Source of the DNA: Nocardia beijingensis NBRC 16342
Lineage (GTDB): Bacteria > Actinomycetota > Actinomycetes > Mycobacteriales > Mycobacteriaceae
DNA length: 64,000 nucleotides
Direction: 5' to 3'
Assembly: GCF_001612785.1 (NCBI RefSeq)
Contig: NZ_BDBC01000011.1
Location: 44,014 to 108,013, forward strand
Below the pieces are notes generated by a model, which saw only the letters and a list, made by a program, of their open reading frames with translations, searched no databases and was not told the origin of the DNA. Shown in pieces: positions 26,590 to 34,377 of the stretch; position 1 is the first letter of the stretch, and the number at the start of each line of letters is the position of its first letter. Both the position numbers and the translations under genes were made by a program.

Positions 26590-26710
26590 TTACTCGACCT
26601 GACGCTCGAACGCGCGCGAGCTGAGGTATATCCACCGTCTGCATCGCCCGGGCGAGTGCGTCGTGCACCTGGAGGCGAGCTGTCTGTTGCTGATCGAGGA
26701 CGACGACTGA
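26560..26710 (+). other. Possible small ORF with a frame change in a CG run
   Basis: Reading MLAEFMCQVHLLDLTLER from 26560, then shifting frame at the CGCGCGCG run (26611-26618), gives RELRYIHRLHRPGECVV and LEASCLLLIEDDD, ending at 26710. The stop lies directly before a terminator hairpin. It overlaps the start of the minus-strand remnant, so at most one of the two is likely to be real. Confidence 0.25.
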
Positions 26711-26712
26711 GT

Positions 26713-26747
26713 GCGTCCGGCGGGGCGCTGTCGCCACCGCCGGACGC
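26713..26747. terminator. Hairpin terminator downstream of the SDR gene
   Basis: GCGTCCGGCGG at 26713-26723 pairs perfectly with CCGCCGGACGC at 26737-26747 over a 13-base loop. It lies 4 bases past the stop codon of the minus-strand SDR gene and could also end transcription from the left. Confidence 0.6.
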
Positions 26748-26751
26748 GCTG

Positions 26752-27570
26752 TCAGGCGACCTCGTTCTTCATCTGGGCGGTGAGGATCTTCTGATATCCG
26801 GCACCGAAAAGTCTTGGCAGCCAATCGATGACGTGGGCGTCCGTGCCGATCAGGATTTTCGCCTTGTTCTTGCGGATGCCGTTCACGATGACGCGGGCGG
26901 CGTGCTCGGGGGTGGTCTTGGCCAGGCGGTCGAAGTTGGCGGCCAGGGCGTCGCGGTCGCGGTCGCCGCCCGCCCGTGCCTTCCAGGCGATGTCGGTTTT
27001 GATCATGCCCGGGTGCACGCTGCTGACGCCGACCGCGTGCCCGGCGATGGTCATCTCCTGCCGCAGCGCGTCGGTGAAGGCGCGGATGGCGAATTTCGTC
27101 GCGCTGTAGGCGCCTTGGCTGGGGCAGGCGGCCAACCCGAACATGCTCGACACGTTCGCGATGTGGCCGTCACCGGAGGCGATGACATGCGGCAGGAACG
27201 CTTTGGTGCCGTAGGCGACGCCCCAGAAGTTGATGCCGACGATCCATTCGAAGTCCGCCCAGCTGAGTTCCTCCACGTTCGCCGTCAGCGAGACTCCGGC
27301 GTTGTTGACCACCAGATTGATCCGGCCGAAATCCCCGGCCACCTCGTCGGCGTGGCGGTATACCGCATCCCGGTCGGTCACGTCCAGCTTGTACGCGCGG
27401 GCTTGCGCGCCTTCCTTGCCGCACAGCGCCGCGGTCTCGGCGACGTTGTCCACGTTGCGGCCCGACAGCGCCAGCCGGGCACCGCGGCGGGCGAGTTCGA
27501 TCGCCACCGCCCGGCCGATGCCCGCGCCGGCGCCGGTGATCACCGCGGTCCTGCCCTCGAAATTCTTCAC
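26752..27570 (-). CDS. Short-chain dehydrogenase/reductase
   Basis: This 272-residue classical SDR has the cofactor motif TGAGAGIGRA, NNAG, and the catalytic Ser (NVSSMFG), Tyr and Lys (YSATKF). The C-terminus (KILIGTDAHVIDWLPRLFG) resembles SDRs often annotated as acetoin or steroid-type dehydrogenases. An acidic residue does not follow the second strand at the usual place (LALSGRN), which fits NADPH preference. It is the last gene of the KstD operon, 58 bases after the preceding SDR. The substrate is probably a hydroxysteroid, by context. Confidence 0.82.
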   Translation of the reverse strand: MKNFEGRTAVITGAGAGIGRAVAIELARRGARLALSGRNVDNVAETAALCGKEGAQARAYKLDVTDRDAVYRHADEVAGDFGRINLVVNNAGVSLTANVEELSWADFEWIVGINFWGVAYGTKAFLPHVIASGDGHIANVSSMFGLAACPSQGAYSATKFAIRAFTDALRQEMTIAGHAVGVSSVHPGMIKTDIAWKARAGGDRDRDALAANFDRLAKTTPEHAARVIVNGIRKNKAKILIGTDAHVIDWLPRLFGAGYQKILTAQMKNEVA

Positions 27571-27628
27571 AGTCGATTTCCTTGTCTCGCTCGGTGGTCG
27601 GTCCGCCGGGTCGCCCTGCCGGATGTCC

Positions 27629-28360
27629 TCACAGGCACGTGTAGCCGCCGTCGGCCACGAATTCCGAGCCGGTGCTGAAGCTCGATTCGTCGCTGATCAG
27701 GAACAGCACCAGGTTCGCCAGTTCCTCAGGTCGGCCGGCCCTGCGGATCGGCTGGTTGCCCGACATGCCCTGCGAGCGCGCGGAATCCGCGGTCATCTCG
27801 GTGACAACGACGCCAGGGTGCACCGAGTTGACGCGGATGTTGTCGGCGGCGAACTCCTGCGCGGCGGTCTTGGTCATGCCGCGCACGGCCCATTTGGACG
27901 CGGTGTAGCCGAGGATGTTGGAGAAGGCGATGATGCCGCCGATCGAGGAGATGTTGACGATCGAGCCGCCTCCGGCCCGGCGCATCGACCCGAGCACGGC
28001 CTTCATGCCGAGGAAGACCCCGACCTGGTTGACGTCGATCACCTTGCGGAAATCGGCTTCCGCCAGCCGCTCGATGGGATCGACGTGCACGATGCCCGCG
28101 TTGTTCACCAGGCCCGAGACCGGCCCGAAGACCTTCTCGGCGAACGTGACCGCGTCGTGCCACGCCGACTCGTCGGTGACGTCGAGCGGGAGGAAGGTCG
28201 CCGCGTCGCCCAGCTCGGCGGCGAGCGCCACGCCGTCGTCCACCAGGACGTCGCTGATCACCACGGTGGCGCCGTCGGCGACCAGCCGCCGCGCGAAGGC
28301 CGCGCCCATCCCCCTGGCGCCGCCGGTCACGATCACGTTCTTGCCGTCGACGCGTCCCAT
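27629..28360 (-). CDS. Short-chain dehydrogenase (hydroxysteroid dehydrogenase candidate)
   Basis: This 243-residue classical SDR has TGGARGMGAAFAR at the N-terminus, NNAG, Ser in NISSIGG, YTASKW with the catalytic Tyr and Lys, and VHPGVV. Asp after the second strand (VISDVL) points to NAD(H). It resembles 3-alpha/20-beta-hydroxysteroid dehydrogenases. Its ATG at 28360 overlaps the KstD stop as TGATG, so the two are translated together, and oxidation of a steroid hydroxyl before KstD acts is the likely role. Confidence 0.82.
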   Translation of the reverse strand: MGRVDGKNVIVTGGARGMGAAFARRLVADGATVVISDVLVDDGVALAAELGDAATFLPLDVTDESAWHDAVTFAEKVFGPVSGLVNNAGIVHVDPIERLAEADFRKVIDVNQVGVFLGMKAVLGSMRRAGGGSIVNISSIGGIIAFSNILGYTASKWAVRGMTKTAAQEFAADNIRVNSVHPGVVVTEMTADSARSQGMSGNQPIRRAGRPEELANLVLFLISDESSFSTGSEFVADGGYTCL

Positions 28361-30063
28361 CAACGCGCTCCTTCCGATGTCTGCGCACGCTGCGCGGTCG
28401 GCTGGTTGTCCGCGAGGTGACCGGCGGCGATGTAGCCGAACACCATGGCGGGACCGATGGTCGCGCCCGCGCCCGCGTAGTCGTTGCCCATCACCGAGGC
28501 CGAGTTGTTCCCGGCCGCGTACAGGCCGGGTATGGGCTGGTCGTCGCTGTCGAGGACGCGCGCGTGCTCGTCGGTGACCAGGCCGCCCTTGGTGCCCAGA
28601 TCACCCGGCACCATCTCGACGGCGTAGAAGGGGCCCTGCTCGAGCGGCGCCAGACAAGGATTCGGCCGCACGGTCGGGTCGCCGTAGTACCGGTCGTACG
28701 CGGAATCACCGCGGCGGAAGTCCTCGTCGCGACCGGCGCGGGCGAAGCCGTTGAACCGTTCCACCGTCGCGGCGAGCGCGGCGGGCGGCACGCCGATCTT
28801 CGCGGCGAGTTCGGCCAAAGTGTCGGCCTGCCGGATGATTCCGGCATCCAGGTACTTCTGCGGAAGCGGACGTTTCGGGAAGTTGCCCAGGAACAGATAC
28901 CGGTCCCGGAACCGCTGGTCCATGATGAAATGCGCCGGGATGTGCCCGACACCGGCCGCTTCCTGCTCGTACATCGTGTGCACCACGTTCACGTACGGGG
29001 CCGATTCGTTGACGAACCGCTCGCCCGCGTGGTTCACCATGATGCCGCCGGGCTGGGAGCGCTCGGCCAGGCAGAAGAACGGCGGCCCGTCGGGATTGCG
29101 CACGGACGGGCCCCACCAGGCGTCGTCCATCAGATCGACTGCGCCACCGGCCTTCTGGCCGGCGACGATGCCCTCACCGACATTCTCGGTGGCCCCCACC
29201 GTCCAGTCCGTGGACTGGGGGCCGCTCATGTACTGACGGCGCATGTCCAGGTTGTGTTCGAACCCGCCCGCCGCCAGCACCACACCGCGGCGCGCCTTGA
29301 TCACCACGGGTGTCCCGTCGTGCTCGGCGCGTACGCCGACCACGGCGTTGCCCTCCGTGATCAGTTCGGTCAGCGGCGTGTTCAGCCACACCGGCACCCC
29401 GGCGTCGCGCAGCGACAGCCACAAGCGCGCCGCGAGCGCCTTGCCGAGGCTCAACGGCAGCCGTCCGCGCAGCTTGTTTCCCACCGCCTGGATGCCGACC
29501 TTGATCGCGGTGCGTTTGCCTGCCCAGGTGCGTGCGATCATGTTCAGATCGTGGAAGTCGCTGACGGTGAAGGCGATGCCCTTGGGGCCCGACATGGTCG
29601 GCTGGTTGATCTTGTGCAGGTCGCCGCCGAGCAGCCGTCCGTCCAGCGGGGCAGGTTCGATGCTTCGCCCTTGGGCGAGACCACCGGGGAACTCCGGGTG
29701 ATAATCGGAATAGCCGCGGTCGTAGACGAATTCCCAATATTTGCTGCGGGCGCCGAGATAGCGCATCATCTCCGGTCCGCGCTCCAGGAAGGCCCGCTGT
29801 CTGGCCTCCGGAACCCGGTCGCCGACCACCGCCGCGAGATAGGTGCGGGCCAGTTCGGGGCTGTCGGGCACGCCTTCGCGTTGCAGCACCGGGTTGTTGG
29901 GGATCCAGATGCCGCCGCCGGAGCGCGCGGTGGAGCCGCCGAACGCGCGGCTCTTCTCGATCAGCGTCACCGACAGGCCACGGTAGGCCGCGGTCAGCGC
30001 GGCGGTCATGCCCGCGGCGCCGGAACCGACAACCACCACGTCGAATTCGAATTCCTGAGTCAT
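28360..30063 (-). CDS. kstD: 3-ketosteroid delta1-dehydrogenase KstD
   Basis: KstD introduces the 1,2 double bond into ring A of 3-ketosteroids with FAD; together with KshAB this triggers ring B opening. The 567 residues match the family length. Visible motifs are VVVVGSGAAGMTAALTAA, the FAD contact FGGSTARSGGGIWIPNN, the ring-A pocket region VYDRGYSDYHPEFPGG, and the C-terminal PGLYAAGNNSASVMGNDYAGAG with the conserved active-site Tyr. It lies between two hydroxysteroid-type SDR genes and overlaps the downstream one by a TGATG. Confidence 0.93.
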   Translation of the reverse strand: MTQEFEFDVVVVGSGAAGMTAALTAAYRGLSVTLIEKSRAFGGSTARSGGGIWIPNNPVLQREGVPDSPELARTYLAAVVGDRVPEARQRAFLERGPEMMRYLGARSKYWEFVYDRGYSDYHPEFPGGLAQGRSIEPAPLDGRLLGGDLHKINQPTMSGPKGIAFTVSDFHDLNMIARTWAGKRTAIKVGIQAVGNKLRGRLPLSLGKALAARLWLSLRDAGVPVWLNTPLTELITEGNAVVGVRAEHDGTPVVIKARRGVVLAAGGFEHNLDMRRQYMSGPQSTDWTVGATENVGEGIVAGQKAGGAVDLMDDAWWGPSVRNPDGPPFFCLAERSQPGGIMVNHAGERFVNESAPYVNVVHTMYEQEAAGVGHIPAHFIMDQRFRDRYLFLGNFPKRPLPQKYLDAGIIRQADTLAELAAKIGVPPAALAATVERFNGFARAGRDEDFRRGDSAYDRYYGDPTVRPNPCLAPLEQGPFYAVEMVPGDLGTKGGLVTDEHARVLDSDDQPIPGLYAAGNNSASVMGNDYAGAGATIGPAMVFGYIAAGHLADNQPTAQRAQTSEGAR

Positions 30064-30077
30064 CGCGTCGCTTCCCG

Positions 30078-30833
30078 TCAGTAGCCGCAGCCGGTGAGCA
30101 TGCCGCCGTCGACCACGAATTCGCCTCCGGTGCAGTAACTGGCCGCGTCCGAGGCCAGGAACACCGCCACATGCGAGACCTCGATGGGCTGCCCCCAGCG
30201 CGGGATCGGCAGGCTCGCGAAGAAGCCGTCTCCGTCGACGCCGGACGCGCCCGACACCGCAGCGGTCATCGGCGTGGCGATGCCGCCGGGGTGCAGCGAG
30301 TTGACCCGGATGCCCTGGTGGCCCAATTCGCGGGCGGCCGACTTGGTGATGCCGCGGATCGCGAACTTGCTCGCGCTGTAGGCGGACAGGCCGGCCGCGC
30401 CGACGAACCCTTCCACCGAGGAGACGTTCACGACCGAACCGCCTCCGGTCGCGGCGAGCGCCGGTGCGGCGGTCTTGATGCCCAGCCAGGTGCCGGTCAC
30501 GTTGACCGACATGATCGTGGTGAACTCCGCAGCCGTCATCTCGGCGATCGGGAGGAACCGCAGGATGCCCGCGTTGTTCACCAGTGCGTCCAACCGCCCG
30601 AAGTGGGTCACCGCCTCCGACACCGCCGCGGACCACTCGGCTTCGCTGGTCACGTCGTGGTGCACGTAGCGCACGGCGTCACCCAGCTCAGCGGCCAGGG
30701 TCTTTCCCTCCTGGTCGAGCACGTCGCCGAACACCACCCGCGCGCCCTCGGCCACGAACTGCCGCACGTGCTCGGCGCCCATCCCCCGCGCCCCACCGGT
30801 GACCAGCGCCACCTTGCCGTCGAGTTGTCCCAC
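30078..30833 (-). CDS. Short-chain dehydrogenase (hydroxysteroid dehydrogenase candidate)
   Basis: This 251-residue classical SDR has TGGARGMGAEHV, an Asp after the second strand (VVFGDVLD), NNAG, NVSSVEG, the catalytic YSASKF, and a C-terminal GEFVVDGGMLTGCGY. It is close in type to 3-alpha(20-beta)-hydroxysteroid dehydrogenases and to the SDR at 27629. The GTG at 30833 follows GAGAGGA and aligns with the family start; longer starts add unrelated residues. It is the first gene of the SDR-kstD-SDR-SDR operon, 14 bases before kstD. Confidence 0.83.
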   Translation of the reverse strand: MGQLDGKVALVTGGARGMGAEHVRQFVAEGARVVFGDVLDQEGKTLAAELGDAVRYVHHDVTSEAEWSAAVSEAVTHFGRLDALVNNAGILRFLPIAEMTAAEFTTIMSVNVTGTWLGIKTAAPALAATGGGSVVNVSSVEGFVGAAGLSAYSASKFAIRGITKSAARELGHQGIRVNSLHPGGIATPMTAAVSGASGVDGDGFFASLPIPRWGQPIEVSHVAVFLASDAASYCTGGEFVVDGGMLTGCGY

Positions 30834-30949
30834 CGATTCCCGTCCTCTCTGACCGTCGCTTCGCACCGACGCTAAGACGCCGGTCGGGGCGCGGCACCGG
30901 AGCGTCCCGGCCACCGGGACTAGCTCCTGACCTGAGAAGTTCCACCGGT

Positions 30950-30969
30950 CATATTTCGATTAGGCATAC
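30950..30969. promoter_or_regulatory. Island motif between the kstD operon and the luciferase-like gene
   Basis: CATATTTCGATTAGGCATAC at 30950-30969 is identical over 19 bases to the copy at 9931. It lies in the divergent promoter, 82 bases before the luciferase-like gene and 116 bases before the SDR-kstD operon, and could serve both. Confidence 0.6.
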
Positions 30970-31051
30970 AGCTTCCGACCGCCCCGCAGCGGGACGAGTC
31001 ACCCCCGACGTAACCGGAAACGCCCGATCGGGCGATCGACAAGGAGACCGG

Positions 31052-32179
31052 ATGAAGTTCTCGATGATCTTCGAGGCCCAGATGGCCAACCCCTCGCGCG
31101 AGCACGAGCACCAGGTGCTGCGCGACTGTGTCGAGCAGGCGGTGCTCGCCGATCAGATGGGATTCGACACCGTCTGGGCGGTCGAGCACCACGGCTTGAA
31201 GTGGTACGCGCACATGAGCGCCCCCGAGGTCTTCTTGACCTGGGTGGCCGCCAAGACCGAGCGGATCAGGATCGGGCACGGCGTGGTGTGCATGCCGTTC
31301 AACTTCAACCACCCCGTGCGCGCGGCCGAACGCGCCGCGATGCTCGACGTGCTGTCCGGCGGCAGGCTCAACCTCGGCGCGGGCCGCGGCGCGACGCCGG
31401 TGGAGACCTCCATGTGCGGCGTCGACCCCGAGCGCACCTATCAGGAGGTCGAGGAGTCGCTGCGCATGATCGGCAAGGCGTGGCAGGACCCGGAAGCCGA
31501 ATTCGAGTACAACGGTGAGCTCTTGCAGGTCTCGCCGCATTCGCTGCTGCCGAGGCCGGAGCAGTTGCCGCACCCGCCGCTGTTCATGGCGTGCACCAAG
31601 AAGGACACGCTGAAGATGGCCGCCGACTACGGAATCGGCGCGCTCGTACTGGGTTTCGCGGGCGTGGAGGAGATCGCGGAACTGCGGCGCACCTATGACG
31701 AGGCGATCGCCGCGCGCACCGGTGAGCGTTTCGTCTCCACCGTCGTGAACGATCATTTCGCCGCGCTGTGCCCCACCATCGTCCTCGACGACCGGGAGAA
31801 GGCGCAGCAGATCGGCGCCCGCGGGCAGCGGTTCTTCGCGCAGTCGATCAAGCACTACTACGGCGCGGGCCCGGCCCCCGACGAGGCCGTGGACCCGAAC
31901 GCGGACGAAGTCGCCGCGATCAAGCAGGCGGCCGACGACCACGTGGCCTACCTGCACGAGGCCAAGATTCCGTTGAAGACCGGCGCCACCTCGGTCTTCA
32001 ACGTCGAACACGCCTACGGCAGCCCCGAGGACGCCATCGCCTACGTCGAGCGGCTGCAGGCCGCGGGCGCCGACGAGATCCTCTGCCTGATCCAGATGGG
32101 CACCGTGCCGCAAGAGGCCTGCCTGGAGACCATCCGGCACTGGGGCGAGAAAGTCATCCCCCATTTCCGCAACAGCTGA
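31052..32179 (+). CDS. Luciferase-like (LLM) flavin-dependent monooxygenase
   Basis: The 375-residue protein belongs to the bacterial luciferase-like TIM-barrel family, with DTVWAVEHHGLKWY, IRIGHGVVCMPF, HPVRAAERAAMLDVLSGGRL, GAGRGATP and PHPPLFMAC. Such enzymes use reduced FMN from a partner reductase and F420 is an alternative in this lineage. AAGGAG precedes the ATG. It starts a plus-strand operon with an SDR, an HSL-type hydrolase and a small VOC protein, and is divergent from kstD. A role in steroid side-chain or ring oxidation is inferred from location only. Confidence 0.83.
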   Translation: MKFSMIFEAQMANPSREHEHQVLRDCVEQAVLADQMGFDTVWAVEHHGLKWYAHMSAPEVFLTWVAAKTERIRIGHGVVCMPFNFNHPVRAAERAAMLDVLSGGRLNLGAGRGATPVETSMCGVDPERTYQEVEESLRMIGKAWQDPEAEFEYNGELLQVSPHSLLPRPEQLPHPPLFMACTKKDTLKMAADYGIGALVLGFAGVEEIAELRRTYDEAIAARTGERFVSTVVNDHFAALCPTIVLDDREKAQQIGARGQRFFAQSIKHYYGAGPAPDEAVDPNADEVAAIKQAADDHVAYLHEAKIPLKTGATSVFNVEHAYGSPEDAIAYVERLQAAGADEILCLIQMGTVPQEACLETIRHWGEKVIPHFRNS

Positions 32180-32206
32180 CCCCCGCCCGACATCGAGGAG
32201 TTCGAC

Positions 32207-32965
32207 ATGGTTGACCTGAATGGAAAGGTCGCCCTGATCACCGGCGCCGCCAGGGGACAAGGCGCCGCCGAGGCGCGGCTGTTCGTGGCACGCGGCGCCC
32301 GCGTGGTGATCACCGACGTGCTGGAAGACGAAGGCGCGCGACTGGCCGAATCGCTCGGCGCCGCCGCGCGTTTCGTCCGCCACGACGTCGGCCGCGGCGA
32401 CGACTGGGAGGCGGCCGTCGGCACGGCGGTCTCGACGTTCGGCAAGCTGGACGTCCTGGTGAACAATGCCGCCATCTACACCGCGAAGCCGCTGACCGAC
32501 ACCGCGCCGGAGGAGTTGGAGCGCATCCTGCGCGTGAATCTGGTCGGCCCGTTCCGCGGCATCCAGGCGGCGATCGGCCCGATGACACGGGCGGGCGGCG
32601 GCTCGATCGTCAACATCTCCTCGCAGGCAGGCCTGGAGGGGTTGATGGGCCACTCCGCCTACGGCTCCTCGAAATGGGGACTGCGCGGACTGACCAAGAC
32701 GGCCGCGCTCGAGCTGGGTCCGGCCGGGATCCGGGTCAACTCGGTGCACCCGGGCCCGATCGCGACACCGATGGTGCCGTACCTGACCACCGGCCCCGGC
32801 AGCTTCCCCTCCCTGCCGCTGCAACGCACCGGCACGCCGGAGGAGGTCGCCGAACTGGTCGCATTCCTGGCCTCCGACGCCTCGGCCTACATCACCGGCG
32901 CCGAGGTGACGATCGACGGTGGCCTGGCGGCGGGCAAGTTCCTGCCGCCGGACCTCCAGCAGTAG
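32207..32965 (+). CDS. Short-chain dehydrogenase (hydroxysteroid dehydrogenase candidate)
   Basis: This 252-residue classical SDR has TGAARGQGAAEAR, an Asp after the second strand (VVITDVLE), a variant NNAA in place of NNAG, NISSQAG, the catalytic YGSSKW, and VHPGPIATPM. It has the same general type as the SDRs at 27629 and 30078. It begins 27 bases after the luciferase-like gene and ends 18 bases before the esterase, so it is probably co-transcribed with both. Confidence 0.82.
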   Translation: MVDLNGKVALITGAARGQGAAEARLFVARGARVVITDVLEDEGARLAESLGAAARFVRHDVGRGDDWEAAVGTAVSTFGKLDVLVNNAAIYTAKPLTDTAPEELERILRVNLVGPFRGIQAAIGPMTRAGGGSIVNISSQAGLEGLMGHSAYGSSKWGLRGLTKTAALELGPAGIRVNSVHPGPIATPMVPYLTTGPGSFPSLPLQRTGTPEEVAELVAFLASDASAYITGAEVTIDGGLAAGKFLPPDLQQ

Positions 32966-32983
32966 CGGAAGGAGCCGGCCGCC

Positions 32984-33931
32984 ATGCCGCTTTCCCCGCA
33001 GGCGCGCGCGATCGTCGATGCCGCGAGCGCCGCGTTCCCGAAACTGGGCACCGACGTGCTCGACGCCGCCGAAGCACGGCGGCTGCTCGCCGCCCGCCCG
33101 GCGCCGGTGGTCGATCCGATTCCCGTCGCCGAGGTGTCGGAGCGATCGATTCCAGGGCCGCCGGGCGCACCCGAGATCCGGGTCCGGATCTATCGTCCCG
33201 CCGCGGCGGTGCAGCCGCCGCCGATCGTGCTGTTCTGCCACGGCGGTGGATTCGTCCTCTGCGGTCTCGACAGCCATGACCGGTTCTGCCGGGCCATGGC
33301 CGTCGGCGCGGAGGCGATCGTGGTGTCGGTGGACTACCGGCAGGCGCCCGAACACCGGTTCCCCGCGGCGGCCGAGGACGCGTACACGGCACTGTGCTGG
33401 GTCGCCGACCACGCCGGATCCCTCGGCGGCGACCCGGCCTGCCTGGTCGTGGCCGGGGACAGCGCGGGCGGCAACCTCGCCACCGTGACCGCGTTGCTGG
33501 CACGCGATCGCGGTGGCCCCGAGATCGCCCGGCAACTGCTGCTGTATCCCATGCTCGACCCGGCCTGCGCCACCGAATCCTACTGCGAGAACGCCGACGG
33601 CTATTTCACCACCGCCGCTCACCTGCGCTGGTATTGGCGTCAATATCTGGGCTCGCACGACGGCGCCGATCCGTATGTCAACCCGCTGACCGCCGACCTG
33701 GCCGGACTTCCGCCCGCACACATCGTCACCGCCGAGTTCGACCCGTTGCGCGACGAAGGCGAGGACTACGGGCAGCGGCTACGGCAAGCCGGGGTGGCGG
33801 CCGACATCCAGCGCTACGACGGCATGTTCCACGGATTCATGAGCATGGCCGACCATCTGCCCGAGGCGGTGCGGGCCAACACCGCCGCCTACGCGGCCGT
33901 TCGGGCCGCTCATGCCGAGCGGCGTCGCTGA
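32984..33931 (+). CDS. HSL-family alpha/beta hydrolase (esterase/lipase)
   Basis: The 315-residue protein has the hormone-sensitive-lipase oxyanion motif HGGGFVLCG, nucleophile Ser in GDSAGGN, an Asp in EFDPLRDEGEDY and a His in MFHGFMSM. The family hydrolyses carboxyl esters, typically of short acids or lactones. In this operon it could hydrolyse steroid esters or a lactone made by a Baeyer-Villiger reaction, but that is inference. Confidence 0.87.
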   Translation: MPLSPQARAIVDAASAAFPKLGTDVLDAAEARRLLAARPAPVVDPIPVAEVSERSIPGPPGAPEIRVRIYRPAAAVQPPPIVLFCHGGGFVLCGLDSHDRFCRAMAVGAEAIVVSVDYRQAPEHRFPAAAEDAYTALCWVADHAGSLGGDPACLVVAGDSAGGNLATVTALLARDRGGPEIARQLLLYPMLDPACATESYCENADGYFTTAAHLRWYWRQYLGSHDGADPYVNPLTADLAGLPPAHIVTAEFDPLRDEGEDYGQRLRQAGVAADIQRYDGMFHGFMSMADHLPEAVRANTAAYAAVRAAHAERRR

Positions 33932-33965
33932 ACGAGCCCGCCCCACGCACTGTGAGGAACCACCG

Positions 33966-34349
33966 ATGACGATCCGACGGATCGGCCCCGCCTACCCCAC
34001 CGACGACCTGCCCGCCGCCGTGGCGCTGCTGACGGCCGTCCTCGCCGCCGAACCCACCGTCGTCGACGGCGACCGCTGGGCCCAGTTCGACAGCAACGGT
34101 GTCCGCGTGATGCTCGCGGGCACCGACCGCGAGGACGACGATCCGTTTCTCGCGATCAAGGTGGACGACCTGGATGCCACGTTGAACCGGCTGCGCGCCA
34201 GTGGCTTTCCAGCGACGCAGCCGGTGATCGGCCCGCACGAACGCCGCGCCGTCCTCCGGCCGACACCCGGCTGCGCATGGCACATCGCCATCTACGAACC
34301 GATCAGCCCTGGTCCGATTCCGGTAGACCGACCGGGAACACCGGAATAG
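33966..34349 (+). CDS. VOC/glyoxalase-fold small protein
   Basis: The 127-residue protein has a vicinal-oxygen-chelate pattern: PAYPTDDLPAAVALL, DRWAQFDSNGVRVMLAG, FLAIKVDDLDATLNRL and a C-terminal AWHIAIYEP. No full set of metal-ligand residues is evident, so it may be a binding or isomerase-like protein rather than a dioxygenase. The ATG at 33966 follows a weak GTGAGGA site. It ends the luciferase-SDR-esterase operon. Confidence 0.75.
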   Translation: MTIRRIGPAYPTDDLPAAVALLTAVLAAEPTVVDGDRWAQFDSNGVRVMLAGTDREDDDPFLAIKVDDLDATLNRLRASGFPATQPVIGPHERRAVLRPTPGCAWHIAIYEPISPGPIPVDRPGTPE

Positions 34350-34377
34350 CGCGGAATTACGGCGCGGCCGAGCGAGC

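Noticed and set aside
30920..33721. Minus-strand open frame of 933 codons
   Set aside because: It is antisense to the luciferase-like, SDR and esterase genes and lacks recognisable domains.
4223..33931. KstR-type operators (AAC-NN-GTT core palindromes) in the steroid island
   Set aside because: No clear match was found by eye in the island promoters, so control by KstR is not claimed.
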